Notes: generated from the sequence alone by a model not told the origin. A DNA stretch of 64,000 bases from Bacteroidia bacterium (GCA_030429955.1 JAUIGO010000005.1:1-64000), one strand, 5' to 3'; positions 18,182 through 27,626 are shown, counted from the first letter of the stretch. A program made the numbers and translations.

Positions 18182-19531
18182 TTAGTAGAAAAACTTCTCG
18201 ACTTTTTTAATGGATTGCGGTAAACAACAAACAACAATGCGATCACCAGCTTGTATTTTAAAATCACCCAAAGCTGTAATACCATGTCCATTTCTTATTA
18301 CGCCTCCAATAATTGCAGATCTTGGAAAATCTAAATCCTTTATAAGGTTATCACAAATTTTGGAAGTTGGTTTTACAATAAACTCCAAAAGTTCAGCATC
18401 CATATTGTTTAGTTTTGTCATGGCAACTACTTCCCCTCTTCTAATGTACCTAAATATATTATTTGCCGCCAATAATTTTTTATTGATAATGGTATCAATA
18501 CCTATAGAATGTGATAATTCAAAATAATCAATATTTTCTACCAATGCCACCGTTTTTTTAACGCCTTTGGATTTTGCTACCAAACAAGACATGATATTGG
18601 TTTCAGAGTTACCAGTAACAGAAATAAAAGCATCCATATCTTCAATGTTTTCTTCTTCAAGAAGCTCAACATTACGTCCATCACCATTAATTACTAAAGT
18701 ATTTGGCAGTTCATCGGCAAGATCAAAAGCTCTGTCCTTTTCTTTTTCAATCAATTTAATGTTAAATTTATTGTCAGTAAGGTCACGCGCTGTCTTTGAT
18801 CCAATTTTTCCACCTCCAAGAATCATTACATTTTTTATATCTGTTTTTATTTTTCCTGTAAGTCTGCACAATTCTTCGTCTCCTCCCTTCGAGGTAATAA
18901 ACACCACATGATCGCCTTCTTTCAATACTGTATCGCCTCTAGGAATGATGGTTAAATGGGAACCAAAACGCTGAATCGCAATAGGTATAAAATGTACTTC
19001 TGGCATCAATTTGGCTGCATCCTTTACCGATTTATCAACAATTTTAGCAGTTCTTGAGAGATTTAGGCCAAGCATTGTCAATGCTCCATCCTCAAAGGCA
19101 TAAGTATCATTAAAAACCGATTGGTTTAGTAATAATTCTATTTCAGATGCAGCTAGAGATTCAGGTGAAATAAGCTCATCTATACCAAATCTTGCAAAAC
19201 CGACTTCTTCTTTCATATCAATGAATTCCGTATTGGAAATTCTAGCAATTGTTTGCGTAGCACCAAGCTGTTTTGCTATTACACAAGCTGTAATATTAGT
19301 GGTTTCTGAAGATGTTACTGCAATAAATAACGAGGTGTCTTTTATTCTTGCTTCTTTAAGAATAGCAATTGATGTAGCATCACCTTTGATGACTTTTATG
19401 TCTAAATGAGAATCTGCATAAATAAGACTTTCCTTTTTTGAATCTATGAGAGTGATTTCTTGAGATTCATAAGATAATAATTTTGCCAAATGAAATCCTA
19501 CTTCACCTGCTCCAGCAATTATTATTTTCAT
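18182..19531 (-). CDS. trkA: Trk potassium uptake regulatory subunit TrkA
   Basis: TrkA is the cytosolic RCK protein that binds NAD(H) or ATP/ADP and gates TrkH. The 449 residues contain two tandem halves, each with a Rossmann RCK_N domain and an RCK_C domain: GAGEVG at 7-12 starts the first, ILGGGKIG near 231 starts the second. RCK_C domains of K+ channels and transporters bind c-di-AMP in several Gram-positive bacteria; a c-di-AMP synthase gene (cdaA) is present elsewhere in this window, but binding here is only a possibility. Confidence 0.94.
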   Translation of the reverse strand: MKIIIAGAGEVGFHLAKLLSYESQEITLIDSKKESLIYADSHLDIKVIKGDATSIAILKEARIKDTSLFIAVTSSETTNITACVIAKQLGATQTIARISNTEFIDMKEEVGFARFGIDELISPESLAASEIELLLNQSVFNDTYAFEDGALTMLGLNLSRTAKIVDKSVKDAAKLMPEVHFIPIAIQRFGSHLTIIPRGDTVLKEGDHVVFITSKGGDEELCRLTGKIKTDIKNVMILGGGKIGSKTARDLTDNKFNIKLIEKEKDRAFDLADELPNTLVINGDGRNVELLEEENIEDMDAFISVTGNSETNIMSCLVAKSKGVKKTVALVENIDYFELSHSIGIDTIINKKLLAANNIFRYIRRGEVVAMTKLNNMDAELLEFIVKPTSKICDNLIKDLDFPRSAIIGGVIRNGHGITALGDFKIQAGDRIVVCCLPQSIKKVEKFFY

Positions 19532-19556
19532 GTATTATTGTAATTAAAAAGATGTG

Positions 19557-19564
19557 CAAATATA
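19557..19564 (-). promoter_or_regulatory. -7 box for trkA-trkH
   Basis: The minus strand reads TATATTTG followed by CA, an exact and common form of the Bacteroidota -7 element, 25 bases upstream of the trkA ATG. Confidence 0.6.
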
Positions 19565-19638
19565 ATTTAATTTTAGGGATTTGTCGCTGAAATCCATTTC
19601 TTTGCACAATTAACAAAGTTATTTTAGCCCTTTTACCA

Positions 19639-20370
19639 ATGTCTGAAAAAGTAAAGCCTTATAAAAACAGTAACCTGAGCAAAAAAGAACAGGTCACGCA
19701 AATGTTTGATACCATTTCAAAAGAATATGACGATCTCAATCGTGTTATCTCCTTTGGTATTGATGTAAAATGGCGAAAAAAAGTAGTTTCCATTGTTGGG
19801 CAACAAAAACCTGATAGAGTGTTGGATATTGCAACAGGAACTGGAGATTTGGCGATAAATCTTGCAAAAACCAGCGCTAAAAAAATTGTTGGGTTTGACA
19901 TTAGCCCAGGAATGCTTGAAGTTGGCAATAAAAAAATCATCCAAAAAAAATTGCAAGATAAAATTGAAATGGTATTGGGAGATTCTGAAAAGATGCCTTT
20001 TGATGATAATTCTTTTGATGCTATAACAGTTGCTTTTGGAGTAAGAAATTTTGAAAATTTAGAACAAGGGTTATCAGAAATTTTAAGAGTGCTTAAACCT
20101 AAGGGTATTTTTGTTATTCTGGAAACCTCAGTGCCTACAAAAACGCCGTACAAACAAGGCTATACATTTTATACCAAACGTATTTTACCTATGATTGGGA
20201 AACTTTTTTCAAAAGATAAAGTTGCCTATAATTATTTAAGTGAATCTGCTTCTGTTTTTCCTTATGGTGAGGCACTCAACAATATTTTACGTAAAATTGG
20301 GTTTATAAATGCGGAAGCTCTACCTCAAACATTTGGTGTAGCTACCATTTATACAGCATCTAAATCTTAA
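19639..20370 (+). CDS. ubiE: Demethylmenaquinone methyltransferase
   Basis: UbiE/MenG performs the last step of menaquinone synthesis, C-methylation of demethylmenaquinone with S-adenosylmethionine. At 243 residues it has the normal size. Motif I is [12 protein letters not shown] (about 62-73), followed by [10 protein letters not shown] and by the family signature VAFGVRNFE. Flavobacteria use menaquinone, the likely acceptor for Na+-NQR at the start of this window, so the menaquinone role is favoured over ubiquinone. The porT gene starts 1 base after its stop. Confidence 0.95.
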   Translation: MSEKVKPYKNSNLSKKEQVTQMFDTISKEYDDLNRVISFGIDVKWRKKVVSIVGQQKPDRVLDIATGTGDLAINLAKTSAKKIVGFDISPGMLEVGNKKIIQKKLQDKIEMVLGDSEKMPFDDNSFDAITVAFGVRNFENLEQGLSEILRVLKPKGIFVILETSVPTKTPYKQGYTFYTKRILPMIGKLFSKDKVAYNYLSESASVFPYGEALNNILRKIGFINAEALPQTFGVATIYTASKS

Positions 20371-20371
20371 T

Positions 20372-21088
20372 ATGAAGAAACTATTTTTTGTTTTATCGTT
20401 TATTTTTGTAGCGCAAACCATTAACGCTCAATTATTTACTAAAGAAAAGATACAAAACCAGGCCAACATTGACAAGATGAAATATTCTTGGGGCTATTAT
20501 CTTGGTTTTAATAGTTATGACTTTAATTTTGACTATAATCAAGACAGAGAAGACATACAAGTTGAAAAAACCTTAGGATTCAATGTTGGATTGATTGGCA
20601 ACTTGCGTATAAATGATTTTTTAGATTTACGCCTTGAACCAGGCTTAATTATTTCCAGAAGGAATTTAACCTATGACGAAAGCTATTTTCAAGGAATGGA
20701 TTATAATAATTCTGATTTGATTAGAGAAGTCAATTCAACATATATTCATTTTCCTCTGCTATTAAAGTTTTCATCTAAGCGTTTTAATAACATAAAGCCA
20801 TTTGTTGTTGGAGGGTTTTCGGCAGCTTTGAACCTATCTAGTAATGAAGAAAATCCAGAAGATAATACAGTTGGTCAATTTAGAACCAAAAGAGGCATGC
20901 TGTTTTATGAGCTTGGTGTAGGCATTGATTTGTATTTATTCTGGTTTAAGTTTACACCTTCCATTCGTGGTGTATTTGCCATAAACGATGAACTTATTCG
21001 AGATAATGATAATGCAAACAGCCCATGGACAAGCAATGTACATACCATGAAAACAAGAGGTTTGTTTATTAATTTTACTTTTCAGTAA
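20372..21088 (+). CDS. porT: Type IX secretion/gliding protein PorT (SprT)
   Basis: PorT is an outer membrane beta-barrel protein needed for T9SS assembly in Porphyromonas (SprT in Flavobacterium). The 238-residue protein starts with a clear signal peptide (MKKLFFVLSF...INAQ) and then shows alternating beta-strand patterns with aromatic ends, fitting an eight-stranded barrel of the OMP_b-brl_2 type. Its position one base after ubiE is the conserved flavobacterial arrangement and supports the name. It converges with an rRNA/tRNA methyltransferase gene with only 1 base between, and I see no terminator there. Confidence 0.88.
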   Translation: MKKLFFVLSFIFVAQTINAQLFTKEKIQNQANIDKMKYSWGYYLGFNSYDFNFDYNQDREDIQVEKTLGFNVGLIGNLRINDFLDLRLEPGLIISRRNLTYDESYFQGMDYNNSDLIREVNSTYIHFPLLLKFSSKRFNNIKPFVVGGFSAALNLSSNEENPEDNTVGQFRTKRGMLFYELGVGIDLYLFWFKFTPSIRGVFAINDELIRDNDNANSPWTSNVHTMKTRGLFINFTFQ

Positions 21089-21089
21089 T

Positions 21090-21815
21090 TTAACGTCTAC
21101 GCTTAAACTCACTCAACAAAATAGCTGTGGCATTTGCTACGTTAAGACTTTCGGTTTGTTGCAAATTACCAAAACGAGGTATCGAAATTCGTTTTTTAAT
21201 GAAAGCTTCAACATTAGTTTGTATCCCATTGGCTTCGTTACCTAAAACTAAAATTCCGTTTTTTGGAAGCTCTTCATCATAAATATTTTCACCATCCATA
21301 AAAGCACCAAAGCTCGTGGTATTAGTTTCTTTTAAAATTTCAGTTAAATCTTTATAAACTACGTTCACTCTAGTAATCGATCCCATGGTGGCTTGCACAA
21401 CTTTTGGGTTATAGCAATCTACAGTTTCAGTGTTGCAGATTAAGTCCTTAACACCAAACCAATCACATAACCTAATAATAGTCCCTAAGTTACCTGGATC
21501 TCTCACATTGTCTAAGGCTACAACCAATGTGTTTAAATCAATGTTTTCTTCAATTGGAATTTCAAACAAAGCAAGTGCAGTATTTGGCGTTTTTAAAGCA
21601 CTAATTTTTTTTAATTCGTTTGGTGTGATTTTTGTTTGCAATACATCTGAAACATTAAAATCACTTGTAGTTGTATATAATTGATGCAGTTTAAATTTAG
21701 AATGTAATAATTCGTTAATGGTTTTTACGCCTTCGGCAAAAAATAATTGATGTTGCAAACGAAATTTTTTTTGCCGCAAACTCGTTATTAATTTTATCTG
21801 ACTTTTACTTAGCAT
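21090..21815 (-). CDS. TrmH/SpoU-family RNA 2'-O-methyltransferase
   Basis: This 241-residue SPOUT enzyme methylates a ribose 2'-OH in rRNA or tRNA. The N-terminal ~80 residues are a SpoU substrate-binding domain (KLITSLRQKKFR). The catalytic knot shows motif 1 DNVRDPGNLGTIIRLCDWFG (residues ~102-121), motif 2 VLGNEANGI and motif 3 IPRFGNLQQTESLNVANATAI. It most resembles 23S rRNA methyltransferases of the RlmB/TsnR type, but the target nucleotide cannot be read from sequence. It is divergent from the TamL-like gene. Confidence 0.9.
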   Translation of the reverse strand: MLSKSQIKLITSLRQKKFRLQHQLFFAEGVKTINELLHSKFKLHQLYTTTSDFNVSDVLQTKITPNELKKISALKTPNTALALFEIPIEENIDLNTLVVALDNVRDPGNLGTIIRLCDWFGVKDLICNTETVDCYNPKVVQATMGSITRVNVVYKDLTEILKETNTTSFGAFMDGENIYDEELPKNGILVLGNEANGIQTNVEAFIKKRISIPRFGNLQQTESLNVANATAILLSEFKRRR

Positions 21816-21880
21816 TCAAATACAATTTTTTTAGAAGTCATAAAGAAAATGAAAAAATCTTATTTCAAACGGAAATAATG

Positions 21881-21888
21881 TATTTTTG
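21881..21888 (+). promoter_or_regulatory. -7 box for the TamL-like gene
   Basis: TATTTTTG followed by AC matches TAnnTTTG and lies 46 bases upstream of the TTG start codon of the TamL-like gene, supporting that start. Confidence 0.5.
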
Positions 21889-21934
21889 ACTTTAATTTCA
21901 CCTAAATCTTTAACACATAATTATTTATTTCTAG

Positions 21935-24487
21935 TTGAAACAACCGCTTCTTAAAATATTGTTTTTCTTATTTATTGCGATTTTTATAACGTCATGCAAC
22001 GTACTTAAAAGAGTTGGTGAAGATGAGCAATTATTGGTTCAGAACACATTAATGGTTGATGGTAAAAAAGAAAAATTTGAACTTGTAAATAACCTCATCA
22101 ACCAACAGCCAAATAGTAAGTTATTAGGCTTTCCGTTACGATTGCACATATATAACTTAGCACGCAATAATAGAGATTCCCTTTTTGAGGCTTGGTTAAA
22201 TGAAAACCCAAAACGTAAAGAGCGACTTATAAAACGATACTCTAAAAAACAAGTTGATAAACTTAAACAATCAGCTTTAGGTTTTAATAGTTGGCTTAAA
22301 AAAACTGGTGAAGCTCCAGTTATTATTGACACTTCTAGAACAAACAAGACCAAAAGAAACCTTGAAAAATATTATTTTAAAAATGGTTGGTTCAACCGTG
22401 AAGTTTCTTATAGCATAGATTCCGTTGGCAAACAAAGAGCAGCAATAACTTATAAGGTTAATAGAAAAACACCTTACATTTTAGATTCTATTTCAACCAA
22501 AATAGCTTCACCAATTATTGATTCTTTATATCAAATAACCAAATCAAATTCGTTAATAAAAACTGGAGATCAGTTTAGAGATATTAATTATACAAACGAA
22601 CGTGAAAGACTTACTAGTGTTTTTAGAAATTCTGGTGCTTATCACTTCTCTCAAGATTACATCACCTTTGAAAATGATACCATTTTACCAGAAAACAAGG
22701 TAAATGTTGAGTTACAAATTGCCAACAGAATTATTAGAAATGAAGATTCTGTTGCACATGTGCCTTTTAAATTATACAAGATAAAAGAAGTAAACATCAT
22801 TACTGATGAAAATGTTCAAAACCAAGGCACTGTATTTTCAGATTCTATTGTATTTAAAAACTATAACTTATATAGTTACGACAAAATGCGTTATAGACCT
22901 AAAGCCATTGCAGATGCTATTTTTATAAACAAAGACAGTGTTTTTAGTGATCTTGACAGAACACGAACCTACAGACATTTAAACAATTTACAAACCTTTA
23001 AATACCCAAATATAGAATACATTGAAAACCTTAATGACACTACGCTAACTGCCAACATAACATTATCTCCAAGAAAAAAATATGGCTTAGGGTTTGATGT
23101 CAATGTATCACAAAGCAACATACAATCTGTTGGGTTTTCATTTAGTACATCATTGCGTATACGAAATATTTTTAGAGGTGCTGAAACCTTGGAAATTTCT
23201 GGCATAGGTGCTATTGGAGCATCAAAAGATGGTGCATCTGGTAACGATCCTTTTTTTGATATAAATGAATTTGGTGGAGATATAAAATTGATTATCCCTA
23301 GGTTCTTTTCTGGTTTCAATACAGATAAAATAATCCCTAAACACATGTCGCCAACCACAAGGGTCAGTCTTGGTTTTACAAGCCAAACCAATATCGGACT
23401 AGACAAACAGACCATGAATGGAATCTTTAATTACAGGTGGAATCCAAGACCAACCGTAAATCATAGTTTAGATCTTTTTAATGTTCAATATGTTAGAAAC
23501 CTAAACCCAGGAAATTATTTCAACGTATACCAAAATAGTTTTAATCGGCTTGAAAACATTGCTTTAGGAACTTATGATACACCTACAGAATTTATATCAA
23601 CTGATGATGAAGGCAACGAAAGTTTAATTAAGTCAAAATCTGACGAATTTATTAATCTCGTACTACAGGATGATGCGTTTCAAAATTCAAATTCAGATGA
23701 TTATCAAACAGTAAACAACATTGATGAACGCAAAAAACGATTAACTGAAGACAACCTTATTTTGGCTTCAAATTTTAGCTACATATTAGATAAACGTGAG
23801 AATTTATTTGACAAAAGCTTTTCTATATTTAGAGCAAAACTAGAGTTTGCAGGAAACTTACTTGCAAATGCCTCTAGGCTAATAGGATTAAATAAAAATG
23901 CAGATGATAGATATGAAATTTTTGGAGTAGCATATTCGCAATATGTAAAAACCGAATTAGACTACGTAAAACATTGGGCTGTTGGTAGAAATAATGAATT
24001 TGCCGCTCGCGCCTATTTTGGCATAGCAATTCCGTACGGAAACTCAAATAGTATTCCATTTTCAAGAAGTTTCTTTGCTGGTGGCGCTAACGACAATAGA
24101 GCTTGGACAGCCTATAATTTAGGACCAGGAAGCTCAGACAGCAATAATGAATTTAACGAAGCCAATTTAAAACTGGCTTTTAGCATAGAACATCGCTACA
24201 ACCTGTTTGGAAACCTTTATGGTGCTTTCTTTGTTGATGTTGGAAATATCTGGAACGTACTTGATAGCGAAGACGATCCAAATGCAACCTTCGATAATAT
24301 AAATTCTTTAAAAGACATAGCCATTGGCTCTGGTTTTGGACTGCGTTATGATTTTAGTTTTTTTGTGCTGAGAGGAGACATTGGCTTTAAGACATACGAT
24401 CCTTCGTATAAGCTAAAAAACCGCTGGTTCAACGACTATAATTTTGGAAATGCTGTTTATAACATTGGTATAAACTATCCTTTTTAA
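21935..24487 (+). CDS. tamL: BamA/TamA-family outer membrane lipoprotein (TamL-like)
   Basis: The protein belongs to the BamA/TamA (Omp85) superfamily, which inserts or moves proteins across the outer membrane. It starts at TTG: an in-frame stop lies directly before it and the next ATG falls after the lipobox. With that start it has a lipoprotein signal (KQPLLKILFFLF...FITSC, lipid-bearing Cys21), the mark of the Bacteroidota TamL group. POTRA-like repeats lie at about 130-420, and the C-terminal 16-strand barrel ends in NIGINYPF with a terminal Phe. Length is 850 residues. The partner tamB is not in the window. Confidence 0.85.
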   Translation: MKQPLLKILFFLFIAIFITSCNVLKRVGEDEQLLVQNTLMVDGKKEKFELVNNLINQQPNSKLLGFPLRLHIYNLARNNRDSLFEAWLNENPKRKERLIKRYSKKQVDKLKQSALGFNSWLKKTGEAPVIIDTSRTNKTKRNLEKYYFKNGWFNREVSYSIDSVGKQRAAITYKVNRKTPYILDSISTKIASPIIDSLYQITKSNSLIKTGDQFRDINYTNERERLTSVFRNSGAYHFSQDYITFENDTILPENKVNVELQIANRIIRNEDSVAHVPFKLYKIKEVNIITDENVQNQGTVFSDSIVFKNYNLYSYDKMRYRPKAIADAIFINKDSVFSDLDRTRTYRHLNNLQTFKYPNIEYIENLNDTTLTANITLSPRKKYGLGFDVNVSQSNIQSVGFSFSTSLRIRNIFRGAETLEISGIGAIGASKDGASGNDPFFDINEFGGDIKLIIPRFFSGFNTDKIIPKHMSPTTRVSLGFTSQTNIGLDKQTMNGIFNYRWNPRPTVNHSLDLFNVQYVRNLNPGNYFNVYQNSFNRLENIALGTYDTPTEFISTDDEGNESLIKSKSDEFINLVLQDDAFQNSNSDDYQTVNNIDERKKRLTEDNLILASNFSYILDKRENLFDKSFSIFRAKLEFAGNLLANASRLIGLNKNADDRYEIFGVAYSQYVKTELDYVKHWAVGRNNEFAARAYFGIAIPYGNSNSIPFSRSFFAGGANDNRAWTAYNLGPGSSDSNNEFNEANLKLAFSIEHRYNLFGNLYGAFFVDVGNIWNVLDSEDDPNATFDNINSLKDIAIGSGFGLRYDFSFFVLRGDIGFKTYDPSYKLKNRWFNDYNFGNAVYNIGINYPF

Positions 24488-24557
24488 TTCTTTTTACAAA
24501 AACTATAACTCACCGCTTTTCATTAGAATTTATTCCATATAATTACTCAAAAATCAT

Positions 24558-24565
24558 TACTTTTG
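24558..24565 (+). promoter_or_regulatory. -7 box for the aldolase gene
   Basis: TACTTTTG followed by GA matches TAnnTTTG and lies 32 bases upstream of the ATG. Confidence 0.5.
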
Positions 24566-24597
24566 GAGTCTAAAAATTTTTATTAAAATTCACAAAA

Positions 24598-25665
24598 ATG
24601 GGTCATAATATCAAAGCAGGAGTTGCAACAGGTAAAGAAGTTCAGGACATTTTCAAACTAGCAAAGGAAAAAGGATTTGCACTTCCAGCAGTTAACGTAG
24701 TTGGCTCAAACAGTATCAATGGTGTGTTAGAAACTGCGAGAGATTTAAATGCTCCTGTAATTATCCAGTTTTCAAATGGTGGTGGTGTTTTTAATGCAGG
24801 AAAAGGACTAAGTAACGACAACCAGAAAGCTGCTATAGCAGGCTGCATTGCAGGCGCTAAACATATCCACTTGTTGGCAGAAGCTTATGGTGTTCCTGTG
24901 ATTTTGCACACAGACCATTGTGCCAAAAAATTATTACCTTGGATTGATGGATTATTAGATGCTAGCGAACAACATTTTAAGGAAACAGGAAAACCCTTAT
25001 ATAGTTCTCACATGATCGATTTAAGTGAAGAACCCATTGAAGAAAATATAGCTATTTGTAAAGAATACTTAGCGAGAATGAGTAAAATGGGAATGACTCT
25101 GGAGATTGAGTTGGGAATAACTGGAGGCGAAGAAGATGGCGTTGATAATACAGATGTTGATGATTCAAAACTATACACACAACCTGAAGAAGTTGCTTAT
25201 GCTTATGAAGAATTAAGTAAAATAAGCTCTCAATTTACCATTGCAGCCGCTTTTGGAAACGTCCATGGAGTTTACAAACCTGGAAATGTAAAACTGACTC
25301 CTAAAATTTTAAAGAATTCTCAAGAATATGTGTCTAAAAAATTTGGTGTAGGTCATAACCACATAGATTTCGTGTTTCATGGAGGTTCTGGCTCAACCGT
25401 TGAAGAAATTAGAGAAGCCATCGGTTATGGAGTTATAAAAATGAATATTGATACAGACATGCAATATGCTTTCACTTCTGGTGTACGAGATTACATGAAA
25501 GAAAAAGAAGCGTATTTAAAATCGCAAATAGGTAATCCTGAAGGAGACGATGTCCCAAACAAAAAACATTATGATCCAAGGGTGTGGTTACGCAAAGGAG
25601 AAATTACTTTTGTACAGAGATTAAAGAAAGCCTTTGAAGATTTAAATAATGTAAATACACTATAA
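24598..25665 (+). CDS. fbaA: Class II fructose-bisphosphate aldolase
   Basis: This zinc enzyme reversibly splits fructose-1,6-bisphosphate into glyceraldehyde-3-phosphate and dihydroxyacetone phosphate. The 355-residue protein is the long class IIA type. Visible features are the zinc-ligand motif HTDHCAKK, the ELGITGGEEDGV loop, AAFGNVHGVYKPGN with another zinc histidine, and FHGGSGS with NIDTDMQYA binding the phosphates. Triose-phosphate isomerase (tpiA), the next glycolytic partner, lies 16 kb away in this window. accD follows after 41 bases but has its own -7 box. Confidence 0.96.
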   Translation: MGHNIKAGVATGKEVQDIFKLAKEKGFALPAVNVVGSNSINGVLETARDLNAPVIIQFSNGGGVFNAGKGLSNDNQKAAIAGCIAGAKHIHLLAEAYGVPVILHTDHCAKKLLPWIDGLLDASEQHFKETGKPLYSSHMIDLSEEPIEENIAICKEYLARMSKMGMTLEIELGITGGEEDGVDNTDVDDSKLYTQPEEVAYAYEELSKISSQFTIAAAFGNVHGVYKPGNVKLTPKILKNSQEYVSKKFGVGHNHIDFVFHGGSGSTVEEIREAIGYGVIKMNIDTDMQYAFTSGVRDYMKEKEAYLKSQIGNPEGDDVPNKKHYDPRVWLRKGEITFVQRLKKAFEDLNNVNTL

Positions 25666-25670
25666 ATTTG

Positions 25671-25678
25671 TAGTTTTG
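25671..25678 (+). promoter_or_regulatory. -7 box for accD
   Basis: TAGTTTTG followed by CA is an exact TAnnTTTG match in the 41-base gap between the aldolase stop and accD, 28 bases before the ATG. Confidence 0.5.
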
Positions 25679-25706
25679 CAATCTAACTAATAACAAAATT
25701 CACCTT

Positions 25707-26570
25707 ATGGCAATGGCTTGGTTTAAACGAAAAGATAAAGGTATTCATACGCCTACAGAAGCTAAAAAAGATACACCAAAAGGGTTATGGTATAAATCGC
25801 CAACTGGAAAAGTGATTGATACCGAAGAACTTGAAAAAAACTATTACGTGAGTCCAGAAGATGGCTATCATGTAAGAATTGGCAGCAAAGAGTATTTTGA
25901 AATCCTTTTCGATGATAATAAATTCAAAGAATTGGATGCCAATTTATTCTCTAAGGATCCTTTAAAATTTGAAGACACCAAAAAATATCCAGACCGTTTA
26001 AAAGCTGCAACTGAAAAAACTAAACTTAAAGATGCCATCAGAACTGCTGTTGGGAAATCTAAAGGAAATGATATTGTAATTGCTTGTATGGATTTTAGCT
26101 TTATTGGTGGCTCAATGGGAAGTGTTGTTGGTGAAAAAATTGCAAGAGCAGCAGATTACGCCTTAAAAAAGAAAATTCCATTTATGATTATTTCAAAATC
26201 CGGTGGTGCACGTATGATGGAAGCTGCATACTCATTGATGCAATTAGCAAAAACCTCAGTAAAACTAGCACAATTAGCCGAAGCTAAAATTCCTTATATC
26301 TCATTATGTACAGATCCAACAACTGGTGGCACAACAGCATCTTTTGCTATGTTAGGCGACATCAATATTAGTGAGCCTGGAGCCTTAATTGGGTTTGCGG
26401 GACCTCGTGTTGTAAGGGATACTACAGGAAAGGAATTACCTGAAGGTTTCCAAACTGCTGAGTTTGTATTGGAACATGGCTTTTTAGATTTCATCACACA
26501 TAGAAAAGACCTTAAAAACAAAATAAATCTCTATATAGATCTGATTTTAAATCAACCTTTAAGAGCATAA
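25707..26570 (+). CDS. accD: Acetyl-CoA carboxylase carboxyltransferase subunit beta, without zinc ribbon cysteines
   Basis: AccD, with AccA, moves the carboxyl group from carboxybiotin to acetyl-CoA, giving malonyl-CoA for fatty acid synthesis. The 287-residue protein has the crotonase-like core, including [25 protein letters not shown] and [12 protein letters not shown]. The N-terminal zinc ribbon keeps its shape but not its ligands: where the E. coli protein has four cysteines, this one reads LWYKSPTGK and [10 protein letters not shown], with none. The start may be the ATG at 25707 or the one at 25713 (MAWFKRK); both fit. A terminator follows directly. Confidence 0.95.
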   Translation: MAMAWFKRKDKGIHTPTEAKKDTPKGLWYKSPTGKVIDTEELEKNYYVSPEDGYHVRIGSKEYFEILFDDNKFKELDANLFSKDPLKFEDTKKYPDRLKAATEKTKLKDAIRTAVGKSKGNDIVIACMDFSFIGGSMGSVVGEKIARAADYALKKKIPFMIISKSGGARMMEAAYSLMQLAKTSVKLAQLAEAKIPYISLCTDPTTGGTTASFAMLGDINISEPGALIGFAGPRVVRDTTGKELPEGFQTAEFVLEHGFLDFITHRKDLKNKINLYIDLILNQPLRA

Positions 26571-26619
26571 AAAAAGCGAGCTACTTCGACAGGCTCAGCA
26601 ACCGAAGGCTCGCTTTTTC
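26571..26619. terminator. Terminator after accD with a repeat-derived loop
   Basis: AAAAAGCGAGC pairs with GCTCGCTTTTT. The ~26-base interior contains CTTCGACAGGCTCAGC...CCGAAG, which itself can pair at its ends and resembles the GAGC...GTCGAAG core of the dispersed repeats at 28.0 and 45.0 kb. The hairpin could stop both accD and the convergent lipoprotein transcript. Confidence 0.75.
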
Positions 26620-26638
26620 TTCATTAAGGCAAAAAAAT

Positions 26639-27502
26639 TTAATTCAATATAATATCTACAACAGTTCCATTATCAAAGGTAAACGTTGCATTGTTGTCGC
26701 ATTCACCATCGCCATAATCAAACACTCCTGAAAAGTTTGTACGCTCAACATCAATAGAGCCACTTACAAAATAATAACATATTACTTCTCTTCTTAAAGG
26801 AATCACAACCTCATAAGAATGTGTATTACCATTAACAAAAGTCGTTGTCCAGTTTCCTGTAACTTCAAACACATTATCACTCCAAACACCACTATCAAAA
26901 CCTTCAACCCATTCTCTCACTTTAACACCATTTCTAGAAGCTTGTGCTCCATTTGGCCAAATAATAGTAATATCTGTTGTTTTTGTAAACTGCGGATTAC
27001 CATTATTATTAGACAATACTTTAACTATAGTTTTTCCACCTACAATGCTCTTATTGTTAAAGTAAAAATCTTCAAGAGTCTTAGTAATTGTAATCTGTTG
27101 TGCTTCTGGATCTCTGGTATAACTTAAAATCATTTTACCTTTATACGTATTTCCGTTTACAACACATCCTTCTGTGCCAAAATCAATAGTGACTTCTCTG
27201 GTCATAGCTTCAATAACTAAAGTAATCGTTACACATTCAGGGAGATTTGAAATATTTCTAACAGTATTGTTTTCATCATTTGCACTACCAGTTTCAGAAT
27301 CCTCTTGCGCTTCATACACTTGTATTGCAATATCATCCATAGCGTCTGACGCTCTGTCAATTTCAGAAGACAATGCTACTTCTGAATAATCTTGCGTACC
27401 TTCTCCTTGTTCATCAGTATCATTGTTGCTGCAGGCAGTAAATACCAATCCCACCACAACAAGAAACATCCATACATTGTTAGTTAATTTTAAATTTTTC
27501 AT
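26639..27502 (-). CDS. Uncharacterised lipoprotein
   Basis: I do not recognise a function for this 287-residue protein. A lipoprotein signal (VVGLVFTAC, lipid-bearing Cys24) is followed by an Asp/Glu/Gly/Ser-rich linker (residues 25-85), as often seen in surface-exposed Bacteroidota lipoproteins. The rest is beta-rich with repeated patterns of the type VTIDFGTEGCVVNG, YKGKMILSYT and TNFSGVFDYGDGECD, containing paired cysteines that may form disulfides. Similar lipoproteins are common in Flavobacteriaceae, but I cannot name a domain. It is monocistronic and convergent with accD. Confidence 0.8.
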   Translation of the reverse strand: MKNLKLTNNVWMFLVVVGLVFTACSNNDTDEQGEGTQDYSEVALSSEIDRASDAMDDIAIQVYEAQEDSETGSANDENNTVRNISNLPECVTITLVIEAMTREVTIDFGTEGCVVNGNTYKGKMILSYTRDPEAQQITITKTLEDFYFNNKSIVGGKTIVKVLSNNNGNPQFTKTTDITIIWPNGAQASRNGVKVREWVEGFDSGVWSDNVFEVTGNWTTTFVNGNTHSYEVVIPLRREVICYYFVSGSIDVERTNFSGVFDYGDGECDNNATFTFDNGTVVDIILN

Positions 27503-27597
27503 AATTGTTTTTTTATGTTAATATAATGTTAAGACCTAATCATTTGCAAAAGGTTTAATACCGTTTATCGAAAAGATTTAATCTAGTACTTAAACGT

Positions 27598-27626
27598 TTG
27601 TAAATCATTATTATTTATTATATTTG
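27598..27626 (+). promoter_or_regulatory. Promoter of rpsO
   Basis: TTG at 27598-27600 and TATATTTG at 27619-27626 are separated by 18 bases and match the Bacteroidota -33/-7 consensus. The -7 box lies 55 bases upstream of the rpsO ATG. Confidence 0.75.

Noticed and set aside
19659-20153. 164-residue open frame on the minus strand
   Set aside because: It lies fully inside ubiE on the other strand, whose reading frame has clear motifs, and has no recognisable domain.
22969-23415. 148-residue open frame on the minus strand
   Set aside because: It is a shadow of the TamL-like gene, which has a coherent lipoprotein signal and barrel.
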